DNA of 45,536 bases from assembly GCA_013361065.1 (NCBI GenBank), contig JABWAK010000009.1:1-45536 (forward strand), in the 5' to 3' direction. A model generated the notes under the pieces. It was not told where the DNA came from, did no database searches, and saw only the letters and a program-made list of their open reading frames with translations. Positions 7,904 through 17,043 of this stretch are shown piece by piece. This DNA is from Bacteroidota bacterium. GTDB taxonomy: Bacteria > Bacteroidota > Ignavibacteria > UBA10030 > UBA8401. The position numbers and the translations under genes were made by a program. How positions within the stretch are numbered: position 1 is the first letter of the stretch; each line of letters starts with the position of its first letter.

Positions 7904-10486
7904 TCATTCCTCGTTGAACAGATCCGCGATCTCCGCATCCGACAGGAATGAACGGAACAGATGGATATCATCGATGGTGCCGCTCATGAACTGGAACGGT
8001 TCACCTCCCCGCTTCGCTCTTCCCACGACCAACTGATTGGCAGCAAGATTGATATTCGGAAGATCCAGTGACTGGTCCAATCGTTTCGTCCCGTTCAGAT
8101 AGAGCACCGCCTGATAGGTGCCGAGCGGGCTCCGGCGGAATCCTACCGTGATCATGACCCACTTGCCAAGCAGATCGTTCTCGTGCACCGGATCGTACGA
8201 CACCGCGGTGCCGTTGGTATTATTGGCCGTCACCTTCAGAGAGATCTTTCCCGCCTCATTGTCCGCAGCAACGGACCAGCCCGAAGTTCCCGCACTGTTC
8301 GACCAGGCGACGAGCGGCGTCAGCTTGGACAGCGTTGGTTCCAATTTCGTCCAGAACGAGATCATCACCGCTCCTGCCGCACCAGCCGAATCACCGATCG
8401 CCGTCGTCATCATATATTGTGCTCCGGACAGCTGCCGGGCATGGTCGCTGATGCCGAACCGGTTCGACGCCGGAACCGTGCCATAATTCTGCAGTTGTCC
8501 GGCGCTGCCCCAGTAACTTTTATTCCATTCCTGCCATGTGGTGACCAATGGATAGAAGGCGGTCTGTGCGGCGGTGTATTTCCCATAGAACATGTACACA
8601 CTCAGTTCATACGATAGCGGAAATGTCAGACCGTCGACGCGATAGTTGATGTATTTTGAATGTGACAGATCGATGCCGTACGTTCCCGCCATAACATTCG
8701 GGATGGTGAACACTCCGTCCGAACCGGTGGAGACGATCGATGTTGCCGGAAGTGTCGTCACGGTTGTCCCGGCGACCCCTTTCATGGAAACGATGGAAAC
8801 AGCCTTCCCGCCAATCGTGATCGTACCTGGGCCGCCTGATGATGAGATGCTGATCTCACCGATCCAGACGGAATCGCCGTACCGGCTCACACTCGCCGAT
8901 GCGGAGGTTGCGGTGAATCCCTGTTTCGTCACTTTCAGCTGATGCTGTCCTGCCGGGATATTGCCTTTAAGAATGAAGAGTCCGGCAGCATTGGTCACGG
9001 ATGACAGTGCCGGGTCAGGCAATTCAACCAGCACTCCGGGCTCCGGCAGTTTGAGTGCATTCAGGACCTTACCGGCGATGACTGTTGTCATGACATTCGG
9101 CTGCAGCATGAACTCGACCGACGTCGTCTGCGACCCTATCACATCGGTTTCCAGGGTTTTGGAAGCGTACCCGCCGCCGGGGACCGAGGCGGTGAGTGAA
9201 TGTTTACCAACCGGGACATTGTCAGCTGTGAATTCGCCATTCGAATTGGTTGTCACACTCCGATCGCCATCGGTTGTGAACACAACGGTTGCCGCGGCGA
9301 TCGGTCCTTTGGTCAACGCATTCAAGACCTTTCCCTGTACCGAGCCGGTCTTTGCGGGCGCCAGTTGTGGTGTGATGGTCACCGAGATCTGCTGAGATGC
9401 AGAGACCGTGACCGACTGCTCCGTTGTGATCAGTGCCGTATGCTCGCACCGGAGCGTGTAGGCGCCGAATGGAACGGCGGTGAAGTATGCGGTCCCGGTT
9501 GTGTCGGTCGTCTGGACAATATTGCCGGGTATTAGTGTTAGCGTAGCATACGGGAACGGAATCTGCACTCCCTGATAGATCGCCAGCACGGTCACTTTTA
9601 CGCTGCCGATCCCTGTGCCGGACGGTGCCATGGTAAAATTCACTGTTTGCGTGCTGTTTGCAGAAAGAACCACCGGTGTCGAGGCAGCCTGATTGTATCC
9701 GATCTTTGAGACCTCGATGGTATAGGTCCCCGCAAGCACGTTGGAGAGCTGGAAGTTCCCGTTCACATCACTGTTCACGGATGTTGTTGCCGGCTTCGTG
9801 ATGACTGTTGCGTCGGCGATCGGTGTTCCGGATACAGAATGAGTAATGGTTCCTTTGATGGTACCAGTCTGTGAGGTTTGCAGTGGAACGAGTGCAATGG
9901 AGGCAGGGGCCGTCTGACCGGCAGCGACCTGAACAGCAGCAGAGCCTTGCTGATATCCTGCTGCGGCAACACGTACTGAATATGATCGAACGGGAATCTG
10001 CGGGATAGAGAACCGTCCCAAGGTGTCGGTCGTAACCGTGACAGTCACCGGTTCGGTCGTAACCGTCGCGCCGGCAACAGGGCGTGCATCAACACTGTTC
10101 GTCACCGCTCCTTGAATCGATCCGGTCGGCAAAGCGACAGGAGCGAGCACTACTTGGATTACGGTGCTCTTTTCCGCTACGACGTTGATATCCATGGATT
10201 TGGACAGATACTCATTTCTGGAGAACCGGATCACATAGTCCCCCTTATCGATCTCTTCCAGCAGGAACACACCGTTCGAATCGGTCTCTGCGGTGTTCGT
10301 TGGAGGTAGTGTTGAAATGGAAACGCCGGCAAGACCGATGTTCGAGATACTATCCCGGACCATACCGGAGATCTTTCCCGGTTTTGTTGCACCGGTGAGC
10401 TCATCAAGTTTCTCACAGGAATATATGGTGAGTGAAATGATAACGGCCGTTACGAACATACAGAACGTCACAAGAGATCGTTTCAT
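7904..10486 (-). CDS. Surface lipoprotein with seven carboxypeptidase-regulatory-like domains and a LamG-like domain
   Basis: 860 residues. The start MKRSLVTF is preceded by AAGGGG. The signal peptide ends in the lipobox IYSC with Cys24, so it is lipid-anchored. Seven tandem ~80-residue beta-sandwich units follow (~35-650). Each opens with G-x-I/V-x-G-x-V, has TDSNGVF or SDVNGNF in the middle and ends G-x-Y-x-I/L-x-V-x-K-x-G-Y, the pattern of the CarboxypepD_reg/CarbopepD_reg_2 fold. The last ~210 residues resemble a LamG/concanavalin-type domain (TIDDIHLFRSFLSDAEIADLF), often carbohydrate-binding. No catalytic residues are visible, so a stalk with an adhesive or glycan-binding tip is likely. 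It has no sorting domain, consistent with lipid anchoring. The 288 bp upstream hold its promoter; I see no clear motif there. Confidence 0.85.
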   Translation of the reverse strand: MKRSLVTFCMFVTAVIISLTIYSCEKLDELTGATKPGKISGMVRDSISNIGLAGVSISTLPPTNTAETDSNGVFLLEEIDKGDYVIRFSRNEYLSKSMDINVVAEKSTVIQVVLAPVALPTGSIQGAVTNSVDARPVAGATVTTEPVTVTVTTDTLGRFSIPQIPVRSYSVRVAAAGYQQGSAAVQVAAGQTAPASIALVPLQTSQTGTIKGTITHSVSGTPIADATVITKPATTSVNSDVNGNFQLSNVLAGTYTIEVSKIGYNQAASTPVVLSANSTQTVNFTMAPSGTGIGSVKVTVLAIYQGVQIPFPYATLTLIPGNIVQTTDTTGTAYFTAVPFGAYTLRCEHTALITTEQSVTVSASQQISVTITPQLAPAKTGSVQGKVLNALTKGPIAAATVVFTTDGDRSVTTNSNGEFTADNVPVGKHSLTASVPGGGYASKTLETDVIGSQTTSVEFMLQPNVMTTVIAGKVLNALKLPEPGVLVELPDPALSSVTNAAGLFILKGNIPAGQHQLKVTKQGFTATSASASVSRYGDSVWIGEISISSSGGPGTITIGGKAVSIVSMKGVAGTTVTTLPATSIVSTGSDGVFTIPNVMAGTYGIDLSHSKYINYRVDGLTFPLSYELSVYMFYGKYTAAQTAFYPLVTTWQEWNKSYWGSAGQLQNYGTVPASNRFGISDHARQLSGAQYMMTTAIGDSAGAAGAVMISFWTKLEPTLSKLTPLVAWSNSAGTSGWSVAADNEAGKISLKVTANNTNGTAVSYDPVHENDLLGKWVMITVGFRRSPLGTYQAVLYLNGTKRLDQSLDLPNINLAANQLVVGRAKRGGEPFQFMSGTIDDIHLFRSFLSDAEIADLFNEE

Positions 10487-10774
10487 GATGTTACCCCTTT
10501 GGGAAACTGAATGGCGGAATGGAAGCGAATACAAGAAGAGGATACTCCAATAGAGTGTATACAATTGGTGTACCTGGATTTCAAAGATTATTCGCCGATT
10601 CTATTTCAAACCGCAGGGGACATTTCGCAGAAGTGATAGTATCTTCTTCGGGGTGTTTAATATTTCAGCAGTTGTGCGGCATGCAGGTCAGGATATTGTA
10701 CTATCGCGAGAGCGAAAGGAGAGAACTGGTGCGGGATGTTTTCGGTGTGTCGGGCTATTTGTTTTTCTTGCGGG

Positions 10775-11491
10775 TCACTGCTTCAGCTGGTGCCGGATCG
10801 CCGCGATCCTCTCCTCATCGCTTGCCAGGGTCTTCGGTAATGTGAGCGCGTGCCGGAACACCGCTTCAGCCTCCCCCAACCTTCCGCTCTCCACATAGAC
10901 AAGACCCAGTTCGTAGTGATGACGGAGAACGGATGGAGCGAGCGACACGGCTTTCAGCAGCATCCGCTCCGCTTCTGCATATCCTCCCGCCGGAAGACCG
11001 CCCAGCAAGAGATCCGCCAGCTGCCGTTCCATCCAACCGACGTTGGCGAGCATCCGGTAAAAGGTGCCGAGCACAGAATAGGCAACATCATTCGCAGGAT
11101 CGAGGGCGATGGCGCGTTCGAGCGACCGCTGGATCCGCCGGCAATACTCCACCTTCATTCTGCTCCCTTCGAATACGGCAATGGAGCCGAGGGACACGGC
11201 GTACCAGGTGTGAGCATTGCTGTTCGAGGAATCAAGGCGGAGCGCTTCCGCAGAGGCATGCAGCGCATTCTCATACTGCTGCTTCCGTTCCGGGAATGGA
11301 GCAATATCCCCTGCACAGACAAACGCACGGGCGATGCGCCAGTATGTTTCCGCACTGCGTTCGCCGCCTTGCAAGGAGGTGTACTCGCCGATCGCACGGT
11401 CATACCGCTGCTGCCGGAACCATCCATCGCCGGATGCGAGGGTTTTAGCTTCCAAACTCAGCAAAATGAACAGCATCTGCATCAGGATCAT
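10775..11491 (-). CDS. TPR-repeat protein, RMD-1-like
   Basis: 238 residues with about four tetratricopeptide-like helical pairs. The stretch NAHTWYAVSLGSIAVFEG, then SLERAIALDPANDVAYSVLG, then RMLLKAVSLAPSVLRHHYELG resembles the bacterial relatives of the regulator-of-microtubule-dynamics (RMD-1/FAM82) TPR family. The N-terminus is short and hydrophobic (MILMQMLFILLSL), so it may be exported or membrane-bound. Its ATG overlaps the TGA of the upstream metallophosphoesterase gene by ATGA, so the two are translationally coupled and should share that gene's promoter, which carries a phosphate-type box. The function is unknown; TPR proteins usually scaffold protein contacts. Confidence 0.8.
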   Translation of the reverse strand: MILMQMLFILLSLEAKTLASGDGWFRQQRYDRAIGEYTSLQGGERSAETYWRIARAFVCAGDIAPFPERKQQYENALHASAEALRLDSSNSNAHTWYAVSLGSIAVFEGSRMKVEYCRRIQRSLERAIALDPANDVAYSVLGTFYRMLANVGWMERQLADLLLGGLPAGGYAEAERMLLKAVSLAPSVLRHHYELGLVYVESGRLGEAEAVFRHALTLPKTLASDEERIAAIRHQLKQ

Positions 11492-12393
11492 GCGAGTGCG
11501 GCGGTCCGTTTGCTGCGGTGATAGGGCGTCATCCGAATATCGGCATGCTCCACCCTTTCTGCGCCGGCATGCAGCAGATGGAACCGGCGTTGACCATCCC
11601 CGGCGGCCAGCATGGTCGCTCCGGCATTCAGAAAGGAGACCTTCTTCCGTTCATACGCTTCGTGATCATGCACGTGGCCGTGCAGCACCGCTGCGGCGCC
11701 GACCTCACGGAACAGAGCAACAAGACGTTTCTTCTTCCACAATTTCATCGTACCCGATTCGATGGTGTTCCAGACCTTCTGCAGGGTCCCGGCGGAGGCC
11801 GGCGCTTCCGTGCGGCGGAAATGATGATGGATGAGCACCAGGAGCGTCCGTTGTTTCACCGCTGCTGACGAGAGCACCTCCTTCAGTCTCCGCACCTGCT
11901 CCTTCTCCACCCGGCCGTTGGAGCCGAGCGGATTCGTCAGGGAGTTCCAGCGGGACACGGAGTTGATCCCCGCGAACACCACATCCTTCACGGTCTTCAC
12001 GAACGGGAAGACCGACGGACCGGAGAAATAGCTGCTCCCTTCGAACGTCTCGCGGAAGGCCGCATGGAACTCCTTCACTTTCGATTCATAGTCCGTGGAC
12101 CGGCAGGTTCCCGGGAACGACAGCACATCCTCCGCGAAGTACGGCCCGCCGAAGATGTCATGGTTGCCGATGGTGACCGTGAGCTTCTCCGGGTCCAGCA
12201 GTCCGAACTCCTTCAGGATCCCCCGGGCATGGGCGAACTCCTTCGGACGCGCCTGGTTGGTGATATCGCCGGTGATGCCGATATGGTCCGCCTTGAGCGC
12301 GCGGCATTTGTGCAGGATCTCATAGAAGGCATCGGTGCGCTCCGGGAAGTGGTCCGGGCTGAGATGCAGGTCGGAGAGGTGGGCGATGCGCAT
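11488..12393 (-). CDS. Calcineurin-like metallophosphoesterase
   Basis: About 301 residues with all five metal-centre motifs: SDLHLSPDH, GDITN, GNHD, LIHHHF and LHGHVHDH. This two-metal fold hydrolyses phosphomonoesters or phosphodiesters; the layout resembles the class III cyclic-nucleotide phosphodiesterase/CpdA group, but the substrate is not predictable. No signal peptide, so cytoplasmic. I chose the ATG before RIAHLSDLH because the predicted -10 at 12423-12428 puts transcription start near 12416, which excludes the ATG at 12423. The ATG at 12405 remains possible. Upstream lies a four-repeat phosphate box matching that of pstS, so it is probably induced under phosphate starvation together with the coupled TPR gene. 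Confidence 0.9.
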   Translation of the reverse strand: MRIAHLSDLHLSPDHFPERTDAFYEILHKCRALKADHIGITGDITNQARPKEFAHARGILKEFGLLDPEKLTVTIGNHDIFGGPYFAEDVLSFPGTCRSTDYESKVKEFHAAFRETFEGSSYFSGPSVFPFVKTVKDVVFAGINSVSRWNSLTNPLGSNGRVEKEQVRRLKEVLSSAAVKQRTLLVLIHHHFRRTEAPASAGTLQKVWNTIESGTMKLWKKKRLVALFREVGAAAVLHGHVHDHEAYERKKVSFLNAGATMLAAGDGQRRFHLLHAGAERVEHADIRMTPYHRSKRTAALA

Positions 12394-12422
12394 AGGGACG
12401 ATCATCTCGATATGATGCTGCA

Positions 12423-12475
12423 AAGATAATCGTCCGCGGTGACGCAGCGGTTATGGGAAGGTTATGCTATGATGA
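12423..12475 (-). promoter_or_regulatory. Predicted Pho box and -10 for the metallophosphoesterase operon
   Basis: On the minus strand, four 5-bp repeats at exactly 11-bp intervals: TCATC (12471-12475), TAACC (12460-12464), TAACC (12449-12453) and TCACC (12438-12442). A 9-bp gap and TATCTT (12423-12428) follow. Spacing and -10 hexamer are the same as at pstS. Direct repeats at 11 bp ahead of a -10 are the classic PhoB/PhoP operator form. Confidence 0.7.
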
Positions 12476-12498
12476 CGGTACCGCAAAGACACGGATGC

Positions 12499-13164
12499 TC
12501 ACCCTTTTTCGGTCGCATGATGCTTCACGATGCGGGCCTGGGTGTGGAAGATCACCTCTTCCGCGATGTTCGTGGTGAGGTCCGCCACCCGCTCCAGATT
12601 ACGGCTGATCCGGAGCAGTTCCAGTCCCCCCTCCAGCGTCTTCTGGTCCTTTTTGATCATCCGGATCACCTGTGAGTTCATCCCGCGGTTCAGCGCGTCC
12701 ATGCGGTCGTCGCTCTCCAGCACGCTCTGCGCCAGCTGCGCATTCAGGTGGATGAACGCATCGAGCGCCTGCTGGAACATCTCCTTCGCGATCTTCGCCA
12801 TGTTCGGGATCTCCAGCAGCGGTTCCTCCTGCGGTGTCTCCACCAGCCGGTACGCCGATTCCGCGATGTTCACCGCATGGTCGCCGATCCGCTCCAGGTC
12901 ATTGTTGATCTTCTGGATGGCCAGGATGAGCCGCAGGTCGCTCGCTACCGGCTGCTGCAGTGCCAGCAGGTCGACCACGCCGTTGTCGATCTCGATCTCC
13001 ATCTTGTTCACGGCTCCGTCTGCCGAGATCACTTTGGATGCGGTGGTCGCATCGTTCTTCAGCACCGCCTCCAGCGCATCGGCCAGATTCTGTTCGACCA
13101 GACTGCCCATCTTGATGACGTTGGATTTCAGCTGCTCCAGGTCCCGTTGAAAATGTCGTTCCAT
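12499..13164 (-). CDS. phoU: Phosphate signalling regulator PhoU
   Basis: 221 residues, normal PhoU length, two homologous three-helix bundles. The opening MERHFQRDLEQLKSNVIKMG and the ExxxD-type metal motifs (EIDNGVVDLLALQQPVASDLR in the first half, RNLERVADLTTNIAEEVIF at the end) are characteristic. PhoU connects the PstSCAB transporter to the PhoR sensor kinase and holds the Pho response off when phosphate is plentiful; no phoR or phoB lies in this window. The ribosome binding site GGAAGGGA precedes the ATG. It is the last gene of the pst operon, 95 bp after pstB; the gap contains a CGGACA/TGTCCG hairpin (about 13196-13211) that may tune its expression. Confidence 0.96.
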   Translation of the reverse strand: MERHFQRDLEQLKSNVIKMGSLVEQNLADALEAVLKNDATTASKVISADGAVNKMEIEIDNGVVDLLALQQPVASDLRLILAIQKINNDLERIGDHAVNIAESAYRLVETPQEEPLLEIPNMAKIAKEMFQQALDAFIHLNAQLAQSVLESDDRMDALNRGMNSQVIRMIKKDQKTLEGGLELLRISRNLERVADLTTNIAEEVIFHTQARIVKHHATEKG

Positions 13165-13259
13165 GTGTGATCCCTTCCAGGTCGTTCGCGCACGGACAAG
13201 CCTGTCCGCGGCACGATCAGTTCGAAATGTACTGTGTCTATTCTGCGGTGCGCGGTATA

Positions 13260-14087
13260 TTACCCGAAGCGTCCCGTGATGTAATCCTCTGTCTGTTTCT
13301 TCGCCGGCACGGTGAAGATCTTCTTCGTCACATCGTACTCCACCAGTTCCCCCATATAGAAGAACGCCGTATGGTCGCTCACGCGCGCCGCCTGCTGCAT
13401 GTTGTGCGTCACGATGGCGATGGTGTATTCCTTCTTCAGTTCGTAGATGAGCTCCTCGATCTTCGCAGTGGAGATCGGATCGAGCGCGCTGGCCGGCTCG
13501 TCCATCAGGATCACTTCGGGACTCACCGCCAGGGTGCGGGCGATGCAGAGACGCTGCTGCTGGCCGCCGGAGAGGCTCACGCCGCTCTTGGAGAGGGAGT
13601 CCTTCACCTCGTTCCAGAGCGCCGCCTGCTGCAGACTCCGTTCCACGATCTCGGTGATCCGCTTCTTATCACGCATGCCGTTCATCCGCAGTCCGGCCGC
13701 CACATTATCGAAGATGGACATGGTCGGGAACGGGTTCGGTTTCTGGAAGACCATACCGATCCGTTTCCGCACCACGACAGCATCCATACCGTAGATATCC
13801 TCGCCGTCCAGCGCCAGCGTGCCGGTGATGCGGCTGTTCGGCACCAATTCGTGCATACGGTTGATGGAGCGGAGGAAGGTCGATTTACCGCAGCCGGAGG
13901 GTCCGATGATCGCGACCACGGAGTGTTCCGGCATGGCGAAGGTGATCCCTTTGATGGCGTGCACCGGACCGAAATAGCAGTGCACATCCTTCGCGGTGAT
14001 CTTCATCCGCGGTTCCGCCGACGGCGGTGCATCCTGTGTGAGCATATGGGGTGATGGTGTCATAGTTCCGTTCAATCGTTCTTCCAT
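13260..14087 (-). CDS. pstB: Phosphate ABC transporter ATP-binding protein PstB
   Basis: 275 residues. ATPase of the high-affinity phosphate importer. Walker [11 protein letters not shown]-loop VFQKPNPFP (typical of PstB), signature LSGGQQQR, Walker [10 protein letters not shown] and switch His in IVTHNMQQA are all present. PstB-specific text such as [11 protein letters not shown] and the C-terminal [10 protein letters not shown] confirm the assignment. The start is uncertain: the first ATG (14087) has no ribosome binding site, while one 24 bases downstream follows GAACGGA, and MKITAKDVH begins the conserved domain. It lies 15 bp after pstA in the pstSCAB-phoU operon. Confidence 0.97.
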   Translation of the reverse strand: MEERLNGTMTPSPHMLTQDAPPSAEPRMKITAKDVHCYFGPVHAIKGITFAMPEHSVVAIIGPSGCGKSTFLRSINRMHELVPNSRITGTLALDGEDIYGMDAVVVRKRIGMVFQKPNPFPTMSIFDNVAAGLRMNGMRDKKRITEIVERSLQQAALWNEVKDSLSKSGVSLSGGQQQRLCIARTLAVSPEVILMDEPASALDPISTAKIEELIYELKKEYTIAIVTHNMQQAARVSDHTAFFYMGELVEYDVTKKIFTVPAKKQTEDYITGRFG

Positions 14088-14102
14088 GATAACAAAAATT
14101 CT

Positions 14103-14942
14103 TCAGTACCGCTGGCGTGTGGCGATACGGACCGCGATACTTAGCACGAGGATGAGCAGGATCAGCACCAGGGCGCCTGCCCATGCCTGCGCGATCCAGT
14201 CCTCGAACGGTGAGACGCCGTAATTGTAGATGAACACGGTCAGCGAGGCGATCGGCTGGTCCAGCGAGGTATGCCAGAACCGGTTGTTGAGTGCCGTGAA
14301 GAGCAGCGGCGCCGTCTCGCCGGCCGCGCGGGCCACCGCCAGCATCACGCCGGTCACGATGCCTCCCATCGCGGTCGGCATGATGATGCGGAGCGTGGTC
14401 TTCCACTGCGGGATGCCGAGCGCGAGCGCCGCTTCACGGTACGACTGCGGCACGGTGCGGAGCATCTCCTCCGTGGTGCGGGTGACGATCGGGATCATCA
14501 GGATGCCGAGCGCGAAACCGCCGGCATACGCCGAGAAATGCTTCGCCGGCAGGACGATAATGGTATAGGCGACCACGCCGGTCACGATGGAGGGGACGCC
14601 GTTGAGCACGTCGGTCATGAAGCGGACCGCCATGCCGAACTTGTTGTTGCCGAACTCGGACAGGTAGACGCCGGAGAGGATGCCGACCGGAAGACCGATC
14701 AGACTGCCGAGACCGACAAGGATGAGCGTGCCGACGATGGCGTTCCCGAGACCGCCGCCGGTCTCCCCGACCGGCTTGGGCAGCTGCGTGAAGAGGTCCA
14801 GGTTCATCGCCTCCATGCCGAGCGAGACGGTGTGATAGAAGATCATCACGAGCGGGACGAGCGCCGTCAGCGCACCGGCGATGCAGAGCCCGTACATGAG
14901 GATGTTCTTGAATTTACGGTAGCGGAAGATCAGCTGCTCCAT
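14103..14942 (-). CDS. pstA: Phosphate ABC transporter permease PstA
   Basis: 279 residues, six predicted membrane spans. The PstA pattern is clear: GGGLGNAIVGTL, then LPVGILSGVYLSEFG, the EAA-type loop EAALALGIPQWKTTLRIIMPTA, and the conserved ARAAGETAPLLFTAL. It forms the inner-membrane channel with PstC. The start is set at MEQLIFRYRKF because GCAGGAGGG lies just upstream, inside the end of pstC; a longer in-frame reading is an overlap artefact. The gap to pstC is 4 bp. Confidence 0.96.
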   Translation of the reverse strand: MEQLIFRYRKFKNILMYGLCIAGALTALVPLVMIFYHTVSLGMEAMNLDLFTQLPKPVGETGGGLGNAIVGTLILVGLGSLIGLPVGILSGVYLSEFGNNKFGMAVRFMTDVLNGVPSIVTGVVAYTIIVLPAKHFSAYAGGFALGILMIPIVTRTTEEMLRTVPQSYREAALALGIPQWKTTLRIIMPTAMGGIVTGVMLAVARAAGETAPLLFTALNNRFWHTSLDQPIASLTVFIYNYGVSPFEDWIAQAWAGALVLILLILVLSIAVRIATRQRY

Positions 14943-14946
14943 ACGG

Positions 14947-15924
14947 TCAGTGCCTCCCTCCTGCATCGGAGGAGCGGGTGACGCTCCACACGAGCAGCCG
15001 CGCCACCGCATTCACGATGAGCGCCACCACGAACAGCACCAGCGCGATCTCGATGAGGGCGCTGATGTACATCTCGGACGTTGCTTCGGTGAACTCGTTC
15101 GCCAGCACCGATGCCATCGTATAGCCGGGATCGAAGAGCGATGTGCTGATCTCCGGCCGGTTGCCGATCACCATGGTCACCGCCATCGTCTCCCCCAGGG
15201 CGCGTCCCAATCCCAGGATCACCGCACCCATGATACCGGAGCGGGAGTACCGGAGCGCGATGCGCGTCGCTTCCCAGCGGGTGGAACCGAGCGCCAGGGC
15301 CGCTTCCTTCTGGGAGACCGGCACAGCGCGGAGCACATCGCGGCTGATGGAGGCGATGATCGGGAGGATCATGATGGAGAGGATGATGCCGGCCGCCAGC
15401 ATGCCAACGCCGTACGGCGCGCCGCGGAAGAGCGGGATGAATCCCAGATGTTCGCTCAGGAACGGTTCCAGCGTCGAACGGATCCACGGCACCATGACGA
15501 AGAACCCCCACAGACCGTACACGATACTCGGGATGCCGGCCAGCAGCTCCACCATGAAGGAGAACGGACGCTCGATCCACCGCGGTGCGAGCTCGGTGAG
15601 GAACACGGCGATACCGAGTCCGACCGGAAGTGCGATGACCAGCGCAAGGAAGGAGGAGACGAGCGTTCCATAGATGAACGGCAGCGCACCGTACTCATCC
15701 ATCACCGGGTCCCACGAGGAGCTCGTCAGGAAACTCCATCCGAACTTCTCGATGGTGGGCCGCGAGGTGGCGTACATCTCGTACGCCATCAGCACGATGA
15801 GCAGCAGCACCATCGCCGCGAAGAACGCGGTGAGATACCGGAAGATGAGATCGCCCGCGTTCCACGAAGCGGAACGGGGCGATGACGGTGTACCGGATGA
15901 CGGACTGTTCATGGACTGCTTCAC
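14947..15924 (-). CDS. pstC: Phosphate ABC transporter permease PstC
   Basis: 325 residues with the PstC features FLTSSSWDPV, YGALPFIYGTL, GIPSIVYGLWGFF and the loop EAALALGSTRWEATRIALR, ending in LGRALGETMAVTMVIGN. Partner of PstA in the phosphate channel. Two starts are possible. A GTG at 15922-15924 overlaps the pstS stop as GTGA, giving direct coupling. An ATG 12 bases later would give 321 residues. Neither has a strong ribosome binding site, which favours coupling to pstS. Confidence 0.96.
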   Translation of the reverse strand: MKQSMNSPSSGTPSSPRSASWNAGDLIFRYLTAFFAAMVLLLIVLMAYEMYATSRPTIEKFGWSFLTSSSWDPVMDEYGALPFIYGTLVSSFLALVIALPVGLGIAVFLTELAPRWIERPFSFMVELLAGIPSIVYGLWGFFVMVPWIRSTLEPFLSEHLGFIPLFRGAPYGVGMLAAGIILSIMILPIIASISRDVLRAVPVSQKEAALALGSTRWEATRIALRYSRSGIMGAVILGLGRALGETMAVTMVIGNRPEISTSLFDPGYTMASVLANEFTEATSEMYISALIEIALVLFVVALIVNAVARLLVWSVTRSSDAGGRH

Positions 15925-16958
15925 CGGATCGGCTGACCGTTATGACGGATGGATGCGATCTTCTTCATATTCAGTGCAATGACCTCCTTGGGCAGCGGTG
16001 CATAGTACAGCGCGGGTGCGAACTTCTCCCCTTCCTTGAAGGCCCATTTCAGGAACTCGACCATCGCTTTCCCTTTCGCCTGGTCCTTCTGGTCCTGATA
16101 GACAAGCAGCCAGGTGAATCCGCTCACCGGATAGGAATCCTTCCCGGCGGCATCCGTGATGGAGACGCGGAGATCGGCAGGCATCTTCTTCGCTTCGTTC
16201 ATCGCCGCGGCGGTCACCGATTCGAGCGACGGCACGATGAAGTTCCCTGCTTTGTTCCGGATCGATGCATAGGAGAGGTTGTTCTTCACCGCATACGCCA
16301 GTTCCACATAGCCGATGGAGCCGTCGATCTGCTTCACCTGGCCCGCCACTCCCTCATTCCCTTTGCCGCCGAGACCGAGCGGCCATTTCACGGAGGTGCC
16401 AACTCCAACAGACTGTTTCCATTCCGCACTCACTTTGGAGAGATAATCGACGAAGATATATGTCGTTCCGCTGCCGTCCGAACGATGCACCACCACGATC
16501 GGCTTCGCCGGAAGGGTGACCCCTTTGTTGACCGCTGCGATGCGCGGGTCATTCCACGTCTTCACCTTCCCCAGGAAGATATCCGCCAGCACATCCGGGG
16601 TCAGTTTCAGTCCCGCCCCGATACCGGAGACGTTGTAGGTGGCGACCACGGCGCCCATCACCGTGGGGATGTGCAGCACATCCGTTCCGCGCTTCGCTTT
16701 CGCTTCCGCCAGCTGGGTATCGTTCATCGGACCGTCCGTTGCGCCGAAATCGACCGTTCCTTCGATCACCTGCTTGATCCCGCCGCCGCTGCCGATGGAC
16801 TGGTAATTGAACTGTACGCCGGTCTTCTTCTGATATTCATCGAACCATTTGGAGTAGATCACATACGGGAAGGTGGCGCCCGCACCGTTCAATTGCAGCT
16901 GTGCGGTGGCTCCGGTGGTCATCACGAGCAGAAGAACGAAGGAAATGATGGTTTTCAT
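15921..16958 (-). CDS. pstS: Periplasmic phosphate-binding protein PstS
   Basis: 345 residues. Signal peptide MKTIISFVLLLVMTTGATA, then the mature start QLQLNGAGATFPYVIY, the hallmark PstS opening. The phosphate-binding residues sit in GAGATFP, the SGGGIKQ loop and the RSDGSGTTY loop, all intact. It lacks a lipobox, so it is a soluble periplasmic protein. The ATG follows AAAGGA; an earlier in-frame start at 16973 would precede that site. It is the first gene of pstSCAB-phoU and has its own phosphate box upstream. Confidence 0.97.
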   Translation of the reverse strand: MKTIISFVLLLVMTTGATAQLQLNGAGATFPYVIYSKWFDEYQKKTGVQFNYQSIGSGGGIKQVIEGTVDFGATDGPMNDTQLAEAKAKRGTDVLHIPTVMGAVVATYNVSGIGAGLKLTPDVLADIFLGKVKTWNDPRIAAVNKGVTLPAKPIVVVHRSDGSGTTYIFVDYLSKVSAEWKQSVGVGTSVKWPLGLGGKGNEGVAGQVKQIDGSIGYVELAYAVKNNLSYASIRNKAGNFIVPSLESVTAAAMNEAKKMPADLRVSITDAAGKDSYPVSGFTWLLVYQDQKDQAKGKAMVEFLKWAFKEGEKFAPALYYAPLPKEVIALNMKKIASIRHNGQPIR

Positions 16959-16985
16959 AGGGTCCTTTGTCATTGGTGTATCGGC

Positions 16986-17038
16986 AAGATAGAGATGACC
17001 GGTTATTTGAATGTTAATGCACTGTTACGAAATTGTTA
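16986..17038 (-). promoter_or_regulatory. Predicted Pho box and -10 of the pst operon
   Basis: Minus strand, four repeats at exactly 11-bp spacing: TAACA (17034-17038), TAACA (17023-17027), TAACA (17012-17016), TAACC (17001-17005). A 9-bp gap and TATCTT (16986-16991) follow. This resembles the TTAACA-N5 direct repeats bound by PhoP and the 11-bp half-sites bound by PhoB. It lies 28 bp or more upstream of the pstS start. Confidence 0.8.
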
Positions 17039-17043
17039 CCGGA

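Noticed and set aside
10038-10048. GTGACAGTCAC, matching an arm of the 5870 palindrome
   Set aside because: It lies inside the coding sequence of the lipoprotein and has no second arm; probably chance from Val-Thr codons.
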